Assembly: GCA_034436045.1 (NCBI GenBank)
Contig: DAOTVZ010000151.1
Span: 1-6,452 of the forward strand
DNA from: H111-94 sp034436045
Lineage (GTDB): Bacteria; Chloroflexota; Ktedonobacteria; Ktedonobacterales; Ktedonobacteraceae
Direction: 5' to 3'
Length of the DNA stretch: 6,452 nucleotides
In this document: piece after piece, positions 1 through 6,189 of the stretch
Layout of the letters: each line of letters starts with the position of its first letter
How positions within the stretch are numbered: the first letter of the stretch is position 1
Notes under the pieces: model-generated
What the model was told of the DNA's origin: nothing
Database searches by the model: none
Seen by the model: only the letters and a program-made list of their open reading frames with translations
Made by a program: the position numbers and the translations under genes

Positions 1-575
1 TCTATGGGAAATACGCTTTGCTAGACGAGTTGCCCGCTTACAAAGTGCGTCCCGCCGGAGCAGAGCCACCCGATAAATTCGAGACGGGTACACTAAGCTT
101 TGAGTCGATTACCGCTACTCTGGGCACGATGGAATACCTACAATGGCTGGGCACTACCCTCGGCTGCGAGTTTAAGAGCCATTACCAGGAGCACTATCAA
201 GGCCGTACACTGGCGCTGAAACAAGCTATGGCCGCCATCACCGGTTACGAATTAGAACTCAACACCGCACTCCTGCAAGTATTCAACAATATCCCTGGCT
301 TGCACCTCTACGGCATCACGGACACAGGTCGCATACATGAACGGGTGCCAACATTCTCCTTTACCCTCGATGGCTACACGCCCAAAGAGGTCGCCGAAGC
401 GCTGGATAAGGCAGGCATCTACGTCTGGGATGGTGACTTCTATGCCGTTTCCATTGTCGAGCGTCTCGGCCTGCAAGCCAGCGGCGGGCTGGTGCGCGTC
501 GGCCTCGTTCACTACAACACCCATGACGAGATTGCTCGCCTGCAAAAGGCACTCCAGCGATTGGTAGGAGCCTGA
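1..575 (+). CDS. Cysteine-desulfurase-like aminotransferase class V protein, C-terminal part (5' truncated by window)
   Basis: The frame is open from the left edge (first full codon at base 3, reading YGKYALLDELPAY) to TGA at 573-575, giving 190 residues. The TTG at 18 is not a real start, because the family's conserved sequence continues upstream of it. The text matches the C-terminal half of PLP-dependent class V aminotransferases of the VC1184/TIGR01976 'cysteine desulfurase-like' type. Recognisable landmarks are the RFETGT-like stretch (here KFETGTLSFE), RVPTFSFTLDGYTP, GIYVWDGDFYA and the closing GGLVRVGLVHYNTHDEI. Such proteins are usually about 400 residues, so roughly half is missing. 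In the family the PLP-binding lysine sits a dozen or so residues before the LYGK-type motif with which this window opens, so it should lie just outside. Members are annotated by similarity to SufS/NifS, but their sulfur-transfer activity and partners are mostly unproven. No isc or suf gene is visible here. The fold call is firm; the reaction is uncertain. Confidence 0.9.
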   Translation, partial: YGKYALLDELPAYKVRPAGAEPPDKFETGTLSFESITATLGTMEYLQWLGTTLGCEFKSHYQEHYQGRTLALKQAMAAITGYELELNTALLQVFNNIPGLHLYGITDTGRIHERVPTFSFTLDGYTPKEVAEALDKAGIYVWDGDFYAVSIVERLGLQASGGLVRVGLVHYNTHDEIARLQKALQRLVGA

Positions 576-609
576 TGAATTCTTATAACCGACATCGGTC
601 ATGGATAAC

Positions 610-687
610 CCCGTAGGGGCGTCATTCATGACGCCCTGGCAGCGGCTCGGCGGGCAACCAGGGCGTCATTCATGACGCCCCTACGGG
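610..687. repeat. Compound inverted repeat: two 30-nt arms, each itself a near-palindrome
   Basis: The arms at 610-639 and 658-687 are reverse complements at 28 of 30 positions and are separated by 18 nt. Each arm also contains the same 20-mer, GGGCGTCATTCATGACGCCC (617-636 and 661-680), which is a 9+2+9 palindrome. DNA or RNA here can therefore fold as one long hairpin or as two adjacent short ones. The outer flanks read CCCGTAG on the left and CTACGGG on the right. The only two mismatches between the arms are the central TC bases, which sit in the same orientation in both copies. It resembles REP/BIME-like intergenic repeats; I recall GTAGGGGCG...CGCCCCTAC elements as common in Chloroflexota genomes, but could not check this. 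Confidence 0.85.
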
Positions 688-708
688 ACAGGGGAGATGC
701 TCAGATTC

Positions 709-744
709 GGGCGTGAAAACTCATCATCACGCCCCTGCGGCACA
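709..744. repeat. Third, degenerate hairpin unit of the same repeat family
   Basis: GGGCGTGA (709-716) and TCACGCCC (727-734) form a perfect 8-bp stem around a 10-nt loop. The 18 bases at 727-744 match 673-690, the right half of the second arm upstream, at 15 of 18 positions, including the trailing CCCCT-CGG flank. It therefore looks like a diverged copy in the same orientation as the second arm. Stem pairing is kept while the loop and flank have drifted, as expected if the fold is what is maintained. Confidence 0.6.
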
Positions 745-895
745 GACACGTTTAAATCTATCTCCATATCTTTTCGACCGCATTTCACCCATTGAATGAG
801 ATACAAGTACTACCATGTTACGTTATTGCTGAATTTGCCCGCTTCATACGTTATTCTAGTTGCGTAACCTCTTGTATTGTTCCTTGTAGAAAGTT

Positions 896-900
896 GGGGA
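896..900 (+). promoter_or_regulatory. Ribosome binding site that places the protease start at 909
   Basis: GGGGA lies 8 nt before the ATG at 909-911. It is only a moderate Shine-Dalgarno match, but this ATG is followed directly by a charged N-terminus and a hydrophobic export segment, and no similar site precedes the in-frame alternative at 792. Confidence 0.5.
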
Positions 901-908
901 AACATTTT

Positions 909-3900
909 ATGAGCGATACTCAACATGGGGGAAAAGAGCGCACAGTTCACAGGCCAAAGCTGATGCGCACGCTGTATCTCATCCCTCTCTTTAGCCTGGT
1001 TATGTTAGCAGCTCTCGTGGCCGGCTATTTTTCACTCTTTGGACAACACCGCGCCCAGGCCAGCGGCACCGTGCAATTGCCGGGCCACGTCCCCGCGATT
1101 GTTAGCCAGAGCCAGGTCATGAATACGACCGATCCCAATGCGCCGATTGATCTTATGGTCGGTCTACATCTACGCAATCAGGGCGCGTTGCAATCCTATG
1201 TTAATGAGCTAACGCAGCCGAATGTCTCGATGTCGCGTCATTATCTTACCTCGGCCCAGATTGATAGCGATTTCAGCCCGTTGCCTTCCAGCGTGCAGGC
1301 AGTGATTACCTATATGCAACAACAGGGCTTCACGGTAAAAACGACTTATAAACATAATCTACTCATCGCATTTCATGGCACTGTGGGAGACGCCGAACGC
1401 GCCTTCCAGGTGCAAATCAACAATTATCGTGGGCCTGATGGCCGCACATTTTACGCTACCAACAGTAACCCTTCTGTTCCACCCGCGCTCGCAGGTATTA
1501 TCGAGAGCATCAGTGGACTGGACGACGCCGCGCATTTCAGCCATCCGCCGGTCTTCTCTCCACAGCAGAGTCATGGGCAACTGAGCGGCAACGCGGCAAC
1601 TTGTCCAACCGCAGGCACCGGCTATTACCTGCCCTCGCAGTTCGCCAGTGCTTATAACCTCAATGGACTCTACAACGCAGGTTTTCATGGTGAAGGCCAG
1701 ACGGTGGCCCTGTTCGAGCTGGACGACTACTCGCAGAGCGACATCAGCGCATATACAAACTGCTTCGGCGGCAGCTCTGTGCCGATTACGCGCATTCCGG
1801 TCGATGGTGGCGCTGGCGGGCCGGGGAACGGCGCGATTGAGGTCGAGCTGGACATGGAAGTCATTTTGAGCGCCGCCCCGCGTCTGGCCGGTCTGCGCGT
1901 CTACGAAGCGCCCAATAACAACGTGGGTGCGCTGGCCGAACTGGCACAGATTGTCAGCGATGCGGTGCCTGTCGTCAGTTCAAGCTGGGGTGCCTGTGAG
2001 CCGGTGATCGGCAAGGCTTTCGCCCAACAAGAGAACTTGCTGCTGACAATAGCCGCAGCACAAGGGCAGAGCTTTTTCGCGGCGGCAGGCGATCATGGTA
2101 CGACAGACTGTGTTGGTAGCGGCGCAGGCCCCCAGAACACAGAGACAGTCGATGATCCCGCCTCTCAGCCCTTCGTGACGGGCGTTGGTGGCACCACACT
2201 CACACTGAACGGCAACGCCTACGGCAGTGAAACCGCCTGGAACAACGGCGTTTTTAATAATGAGTTCATCGGCACCGGCGGCGGCATTAGCTCCATCTGG
2301 CCCCTCCAAAGCTGGGAGCAAGGGCAGGGCGTTCAGAACAACTTCAGCAACGGCAATCGTGAGGTACCCGATGTCGCGCTTGACGCAGACCCCAACACCG
2401 GTTATCTCATGTACTGCACAGTACAGGCTTCTTGCTCTAAGCCGAGCGGCTGGTTCGGTATCGGCGGCACGTCGGCGGCAGCTCCTATGTGGGCGGCAAT
2501 GGACGCGCTGGCAAACGAGAAGTCGCTGCATGACGGCAACTTCAACCTGGGTTTCCTCAATCCCCTGCTGTACAAAATTTTGCAGAACGCCAACGGCACC
2601 AGCTATGCCAATGACTTCCATGACGTGCAAAAGGGCAATAACAGCGCCCTCAACGATGGCAAATACCCTGCCACGCCCGGCTACGATATGACCACCGGCC
2701 TGGGCAGCTTCAACGCGGCGGCACTGGCAAACGATCTGGAGACGCTGGCGAAGGCACAGACCAGTGCGCGCGGCGCACCCGCCAACACGACCTGGTACTT
2801 CGCCGAAGGTAGCGTTGGTGGTAGCTTCGCGGAGTACATCACCCTGCTCAATCCCAGCTCTACGCAGAACGCAAATGTGACCATCACCTACCTGTTCCAG
2901 AATAAACCAGCCGTCACCGTGCAACACACGGTCAACGCCAGCACGCGCTACACGGTCAGCGCCAACGGCGATCTGGGCATCCCGACCTACGCCAAACAGC
3001 AGCCGATCTCGGCGATTGTACAGTCGAGCATTCCGATAGTTGCGGAGCGCCCGATGTACTTCAATCACGGCGTCGCCAGTGGCACCGACGCGCTGGGCGC
3101 AACCAACGCTACGCATACGACGTTCTACTTCGCCGAAAGCGACTCACGCCAGAACGCGACGCAAAACTATCATACCTACATCACGATCCTGAATCCCAGC
3201 ACCACACAGACGGCCCACGTGACCATCACCTACTATAGCCAGGGGCGCGTGGTTGGCACTGAGCCGGTCAACGTCGGCCCCCTGCAGCGCGGCACCGGCA
3301 CCCCGGCGGCTATCGGCATCTATCAGCAGACGGCAATCAAGGTCACATCGGACATCGGCGTGGTCGTCGAACGTCCAATGTACGTCAGCGATAACATCCC
3401 CAATGCGGGCGGTCAAGTCACCGGCGCAGCCTCTACAGTGGGGGCTTTCAATACTGGCAATGACTGGCTCTTCGCGGAAGGCACTACCGGCACCAACAAC
3501 CAGGAGTATCTGGTGCTGGCAAACTTCGGCACTGCCGCTGCGCAGGTCAACGTGAAACTGGAGTATGGCAACGCCACCTTCCAGGTCGTGCCCGTGACGG
3601 TTCCAGCCCTCAGTCAGTACTACTTCGATGTGAACAACGCCGAACACCATCCGGTGTCGGGCTGCAACTGCACACCCACCAACGATGTCTCCGCCGAGGT
3701 CACGTCGAATGTCCCGACCATTGTGGCCGAGCGCCTGATGTACTTCCACTACGGTCCGCAGCAGCTCTCAGGCATCACCGATGTGGTGGGCGAGGCAGGC
3801 CCAAGCAGCCATAACACCTATGCCTTCGCCGAAGGTTACACCAACAGCAACTTCGCCGAGTACCTGACGCTGCAAAATCCGAATAACAGCGCCGAGAGCG

Positions 3901-4160
3901 TCGCTATCACACTGTTCGCCGACGGCATGATCATTCAGGAAACAAAGCAGCTACCCGCGCATAGCCGCACCACGGTGAGCGTTAGCGCCATCATTATGCC
4001 GATTGCCGCTGCCTACCCGACCTCTCCGGCTTCCCGCGCCTACGAGGTCTCGATGGATGTGCAGGCACTTAGCGGCACCGTCGTCGCGGAACGCCCGATG
4101 TACTTCAACTATAATGGCGATCCCGGCGGCACCGATGTCATCGGCTATGTCGGTGGCTAG
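909..4160 (+). CDS. Secreted sedolisin-family (S53, kumamolisin-like) serine-carboxyl protease with four C-terminal repeats
   Basis: The product has 1083 residues from the ATG at 909. A charged N-terminus (KLMR, 17-20) precedes a hydrophobic segment at about 21-44 and an AQA-S signal-peptidase-like site after residue 51, so export is expected. Residues about 60-210 fit the Pro-kumamolisin activation domain (for example TVKTTYKHNLLIAFHGTVGD). The S53 catalytic domain spans about 235-615. Its active-site set is complete: Glu311 and Asp315 in EVELDME, the oxyanion Asp395 in AAGDHG, and the nucleophile Ser522 in GGTSAAAP. A C-terminal calcium site is suggested by Asp572-Val573 and GYD (591-593) before TGLG. 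Six cysteines (232, 285, 363, 401, 503, 509) could form disulfides. Family members are active at acid pH and cut extracellular protein, with the propeptide removed on activation. The region 626-1083 is four repeats, extra to the classic enzyme, perhaps for surface attachment or substrate binding. The role in the cell is nutritional by inference. A hairpin terminator follows the stop codon. Confidence 0.93.
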   Translation: MSDTQHGGKERTVHRPKLMRTLYLIPLFSLVMLAALVAGYFSLFGQHRAQASGTVQLPGHVPAIVSQSQVMNTTDPNAPIDLMVGLHLRNQGALQSYVNELTQPNVSMSRHYLTSAQIDSDFSPLPSSVQAVITYMQQQGFTVKTTYKHNLLIAFHGTVGDAERAFQVQINNYRGPDGRTFYATNSNPSVPPALAGIIESISGLDDAAHFSHPPVFSPQQSHGQLSGNAATCPTAGTGYYLPSQFASAYNLNGLYNAGFHGEGQTVALFELDDYSQSDISAYTNCFGGSSVPITRIPVDGGAGGPGNGAIEVELDMEVILSAAPRLAGLRVYEAPNNNVGALAELAQIVSDAVPVVSSSWGACEPVIGKAFAQQENLLLTIAAAQGQSFFAAAGDHGTTDCVGSGAGPQNTETVDDPASQPFVTGVGGTTLTLNGNAYGSETAWNNGVFNNEFIGTGGGISSIWPLQSWEQGQGVQNNFSNGNREVPDVALDADPNTGYLMYCTVQASCSKPSGWFGIGGTSAAAPMWAAMDALANEKSLHDGNFNLGFLNPLLYKILQNANGTSYANDFHDVQKGNNSALNDGKYPATPGYDMTTGLGSFNAAALANDLETLAKAQTSARGAPANTTWYFAEGSVGGSFAEYITLLNPSSTQNANVTITYLFQNKPAVTVQHTVNASTRYTVSANGDLGIPTYAKQQPISAIVQSSIPIVAERPMYFNHGVASGTDALGATNATHTTFYFAESDSRQNATQNYHTYITILNPSTTQTAHVTITYYSQGRVVGTEPVNVGPLQRGTGTPAAIGIYQQTAIKVTSDIGVVVERPMYVSDNIPNAGGQVTGAASTVGAFNTGNDWLFAEGTTGTNNQEYLVLANFGTAAAQVNVKLEYGNATFQVVPVTVPALSQYYFDVNNAEHHPVSGCNCTPTNDVSAEVTSNVPTIVAERLMYFHYGPQQLSGITDVVGEAGPSSHNTYAFAEGYTNSNFAEYLTLQNPNNSAESVAITLFADGMIIQETKQLPAHSRTTVSVSAIIMPIAAAYPTSPASRAYEVSMDVQALSGTVVAERPMYFNYNGDPGGTDVIGYVGG
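2784..4157 (+). repeat. Four tandem protein repeats (FAEG...EYLTLxNP...VAERPMYF) in the protease C-terminus
   Basis: Protein residues (numbered from the ATG at 909) about 626-735, 736-847, 850-965 and 968-1083 align as repeats. Each opens with an aromatic residue plus FAEG (631, 741, 855, 973; the second is FAES), then an EYITLLNP-like strand motif, then VAERPMYF (711, 819, 939, 1059, with small changes in copies 2 and 3). Copies 1 and 4 end in a GTDALG or GTDVIG motif. The pattern suggests small beta-sandwich modules. Such repeats are, from memory, common in secreted proteins of Chloroflexota and some Actinomycetota, but their function is not established. Copy 2 is the most divergent. Copy 3 carries an insertion with a CNC motif (Cys919, Cys921). 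The DNA copies differ enough that the duplication looks old. Confidence 0.85.
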
Positions 4161-4198
4161 CTCAACGCCTTGCTCAGCAAAATAAGGGCATCTGGATT

Positions 4199-4242
4199 GA
4201 ATAGGGGAGATGACGGGTAACTACCCATCATCTCCCCTATTC
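4199..4242. terminator. Long, near-perfect hairpin after the protease gene, possible bidirectional terminator
   Basis: GAATAGGGGAGATGA (4199-4213) pairs perfectly with TCATCTCCCCTATTC (4228-4242). After one C/A mismatch the stem continues with GGGT/ACCC around an AACT loop, so nearly the whole 44 nt is paired. It starts 38 nt after the protease stop codon. The downstream T-tracts are interrupted (CTTTTC at 4245-4250, then TTTTTT near 4259-4265), so it is a strong stem with an imperfect U-run. On the other strand, TTATTTTGC follows after some bases. Termination of the protease transcript is the simplest reading. Confidence 0.7.
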
Positions 4243-4300
4243 ATCTTTTCTCCATAGTGTTTTTTCACCAATCTTTCACCAGCATTCCCCTTGATTTTCA

Positions 4301-4328
4301 CTGTCTTATCACTGCCCTTTGGTATAGT
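4301..4328 (+). promoter_or_regulatory. Weak candidate promoter for the monooxygenase operon
   Basis: TATAGT at 4323-4328, preceded by TGG (4320-4322), resembles an extended -10 element. A poor -35 match, CTGTCT (4301-4306), sits 16 nt upstream. The TAGTTAC direct repeats and GGTACC palindromes lie at or just downstream of the presumed start point, where a repressor could block transcription. This would leave a leader of about 200 nt before the gene. Only the extended -10 is persuasive. Confidence 0.2.
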
Positions 4329-4515
4329 TACAGCAGTAGTTACGGTACCGCTGACAATCCACTTCCCGTCAAGGTACCTTTGAGGATACTGAAAGAACAC
4401 ACTATCAGTATCGCTCTCTACCGGTTGTGTAGTCTGGAAGACATACGTAGCGCTATTCATCATATCGTGCAGCGTTGTATTTGATTGGGCAGCCAACCTG
4501 GAGGCCGCCCCAGAA

Positions 4516-4521
4516 AAGGAG
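4516..4521 (+). promoter_or_regulatory. Strong ribosome binding site that fixes the hydroxylase start at 4532
   Basis: AAGGAG lies 10 nt before the ATG at 4532-4534. It decides against the longer reading from TTG at 4475, whose extra 19 residues (rich in Arg, Pro and Lys) do not resemble the family's N-terminus and would span the ribosome binding site itself. Confidence 0.85.
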
Positions 4522-4531
4522 AAAGAACTCT

Positions 4532-6160
4532 ATGCCTCGTAATAGCTTGACCAGGGCATACCAGAAGATTCAGGAGCTTTCCTGGGAGCCAACCTTTGTC
4601 ACCCCCGTACAAAAGTATCCTACGGACTACAAATTCACGAAGGCCCCAAAGAAGGAGCCGCTAAAGCAGGTCATGCAGTCCTACTTCCCCATGCAGGAGG
4701 AAAAGGACGACCGCTCGATGGGCGTGATGGATGGCGCGCTGCGTGGCAATATGTTCCGCTCAACGCAACCGCGCTGGATTGAGTGGATGAAGCTTTTCCT
4801 GGGCATCATCCCCTTCCCGGAGATTTCCGCCGCCCGTGCTATGCCACTACTGACTTCGGCGGTTCCTAACCCCGAACTACATAACGGGCTTGCCTTGCAG
4901 ATGATCGATGAGGTGCGCCACTCCACCATCCAGATGCATCTGAAACGCTATTACATGAAGAACTATATCGATCCTGCCGGATTCGATACAACGCAGAAGT
5001 CCTTCCACAAGTGTTACGCGGGGACTATCGGTCGTCAGTTTGGCGAGGGTTTCACCACCGGCGACGCGGTAACAGCGGCCAATATCTATCTGCAGATTGT
5101 GGCTGAGACGGCCTTCACGAATACGCTGTTCGTGGCTATGCCCTCAGAGGCCGCCGCCAATGGTGACTATCTGATGCCGACAGTCTTCCTCTCCGTGCAA
5201 TCCGACGAGTCGCGCCATATCAGTAACGGCTATGCGACTCTGCTCATGGCCCTGGCCGACCCGGAGAATCGCCCATTACTCGAACGTGATCTGCGCTACG
5301 CCTTCTGGAACAACCATTGTGTCGTTGACGCTGCTATCGGCACCTTTATCGAGTATGGCACGAAGGATCGGCGCAAGAACCGCGAGAGCTATGCCGAAAT
5401 GTGGCGGCGCTGGATTTATGATGACTACTACCGCAGCTATCTGCTGCCGTTGGAGAAGTACGGCCTGAAGATTCACCACGAGGATATAGAGGAAGCGTGG
5501 AACCGTATTGCCAACAAAGGCTATGTCCATGAGACGGCACAGTTCTTTGCGACCGGCTGGTTCGCCAACTTCTGGCGCATCGACCCCATGACCGAAGAGG
5601 ATTTCGAGTGGTTTGAATTCAAGTATCCGGGCTGGTACAACAAGTATGGCAAGTGGTGGGAACACTATGCTCGCCTATCCAAGCCCAACGGTCACAAGCC
5701 TATCGCCTTTGAGGATACCGGCTATGTCTATCCTCATCGCTGCTGGACCTGCATGGTGCCGTGCATGATCCGCGAGGACACAATTATGGATACCGTCGAT
5801 GGTCAGGTGCGTACATACTGCTCCAAGACCTGCCACTGGACGGATAAGGTGGCTTTCCGTAAGGAATACGAGGGACGCCCGACGCCCGCGATGGGCCAGC
5901 TCGTAGGCAAACGCGAGTGGGAGACCTGCTACCACGGCTGGGACCTGGCCGATGTGCTGGTCGATCAGGGCTTTGTGCGCCCGGATGGCAAGACGCTCAT
6001 CCCGCAGCCACACGTCCTATTCGAGGACAAGTACATGTGGACGCTGGATCATGTCAAAGGCATCGAGTTCAAGAGTCCCAATGTGATGCTCAACCAGATG
6101 ACGCCGGAGCAACGCGAGGCCCACATGGCCGAATATCGCAAAGGCTTCACCATTAAGTAG
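4532..6160 (+). CDS. prmA: Soluble diiron monooxygenase, hydroxylase large (alpha) subunit, propane monooxygenase type
   Basis: This 542-residue protein fits the PrmA/MimA group of bacterial multicomponent monooxygenases (about 540 residues). It holds the non-heme diiron centre that activates O2 and hydroxylates a small substrate; known relatives act on propane, acetone or phenols. All six ligands of the family are visible: Glu97 (IPFPE), Glu127 and His130 (DEVRH), Glu192 (VAETAFT), Glu226 and His229 (DESRH). By register with methane monooxygenase, Gln134 takes the place of Cys151, and the conserved active-site Thr is Thr196. Gln is what toluene/phenol-type enzymes carry, so this is not a methane oxidiser of the MmoX kind. 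The C-terminus has a YHS-like Cys-rich segment (404-434) and the group-typical REWETCYHGWDLADVLVDQG (461-480). The start is fixed by AAGGAG 10 nt upstream. The reductase gene follows after a 165-bp spacer in the usual A-B order. The subunit should be cytoplasmic, pairing with a small subunit not in the window. The natural substrate cannot be read from the sequence. Confidence 0.93.
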   Translation: MPRNSLTRAYQKIQELSWEPTFVTPVQKYPTDYKFTKAPKKEPLKQVMQSYFPMQEEKDDRSMGVMDGALRGNMFRSTQPRWIEWMKLFLGIIPFPEISAARAMPLLTSAVPNPELHNGLALQMIDEVRHSTIQMHLKRYYMKNYIDPAGFDTTQKSFHKCYAGTIGRQFGEGFTTGDAVTAANIYLQIVAETAFTNTLFVAMPSEAAANGDYLMPTVFLSVQSDESRHISNGYATLLMALADPENRPLLERDLRYAFWNNHCVVDAAIGTFIEYGTKDRRKNRESYAEMWRRWIYDDYYRSYLLPLEKYGLKIHHEDIEEAWNRIANKGYVHETAQFFATGWFANFWRIDPMTEEDFEWFEFKYPGWYNKYGKWWEHYARLSKPNGHKPIAFEDTGYVYPHRCWTCMVPCMIREDTIMDTVDGQVRTYCSKTCHWTDKVAFRKEYEGRPTPAMGQLVGKREWETCYHGWDLADVLVDQGFVRPDGKTLIPQPHVLFEDKYMWTLDHVKGIEFKSPNVMLNQMTPEQREAHMAEYRKGFTIK

Positions 6161-6189
6161 TGATGTAACTAATCGCGTCCTACAGGGAA

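Larger units (their letters stand above)
576..908. other. Intergenic spacer carrying hairpin repeats and the protease leader
   Basis: No convincing gene lies in these 333 bases. Reading from the left there is a small dyad, ACCGA-CA-TCGGT (588-599), then the compound inverted repeat at 610-687 and a decayed third unit at 709-744. The remaining stretch, about 745-895, is AT-richer and should hold the promoter of the downstream protease, but I could not pick a convincing -35/-10 pair. The protease reading frame stays open back to an ATG-like start at 792. The encoded stretch (many Cys, Arg and Ile, no ribosome binding site) does not look like protein and lies before a much better start at 909. 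The hairpins could also end transcription of the upstream gene, although no strong T-run follows them. Confidence 0.6.
4243..4531. other. AT-richer leader/spacer before the monooxygenase operon
   Basis: No gene on the + strand is supported here. The in-frame TTG at 4475 upstream of the hydroxylase gene lacks a ribosome binding site. The region holds two palindromes centred on GGTACC (CGGTACCG at 4343-4350 and AAGGTACCTT at 4371-4380, centres 29 bp apart) and a direct repeat of TAGTTAC (4325-4331 and 4337-4343, 12-bp period). These could be operator sites for the downstream operon, but nothing proves it. The minus strand is open from 4529 to a TAG at 4221-4223. With the ATGs near 4459-4464 as start it would encode about 80 residues with protein-like composition (YVFQTTQPVE, KWIVSGTVTTAV, VKIKGNAGERLVKKHYG), but it has no Shine-Dalgarno sequence and I recognise no family. 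It may be a decayed gene remnant or chance. Confidence 0.45.

Noticed and set aside
252..629. Minus-strand open frame opposite the aminotransferase fragment and the repeat
   Set aside because: The + strand reading is a clear PLP-enzyme C-terminus. The minus frame begins inside the palindromic repeat and looks like a shadow.
610..687. Insertion-sequence terminal inverted repeats
   Set aside because: The arms enclose only 18 nt, with no transposase and no target-site duplication seen.
610..744. CRISPR array
   Set aside because: There are only two to three units, each unit is palindromic with uneven spacing, the spacers are unlike CRISPR spacers and no cas gene is visible. A REP-like hairpin repeat explains it better.
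792..908. N-terminal extension of the protease from 792
   Set aside because: There is no ribosome binding site, an odd Cys-rich and Arg-rich text precedes the typical charged-then-hydrophobic export sequence, and the ATG at 909 has a plausible site.
1980..3116. Long minus-strand open frame (378 codons) opposite the protease gene
   Set aside because: Its text is rich in Arg, Val, Ala and Cys with no recognisable family. It lies wholly opposite a gene with clear catalytic motifs and is a shadow of GC-rich codon use.
3144..3749. Minus-strand open frame (201 codons) opposite the protease repeats
   Set aside because: It is a codon-bias shadow of the repeat region. There is no ribosome binding site and no family resemblance.
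4475..4531. N-terminal extension of the hydroxylase from TTG at 4475
   Set aside because: It would contain the strong AAGGAG site within the coding region, and the 19 extra residues do not fit the family.
4243..4531. Sigma-54 promoter before the monooxygenase operon
   Set aside because: Several diiron monooxygenase operons use sigma-54, but I found no GG-N10-GC element of the TGGCAC...TTGC type in this spacer.
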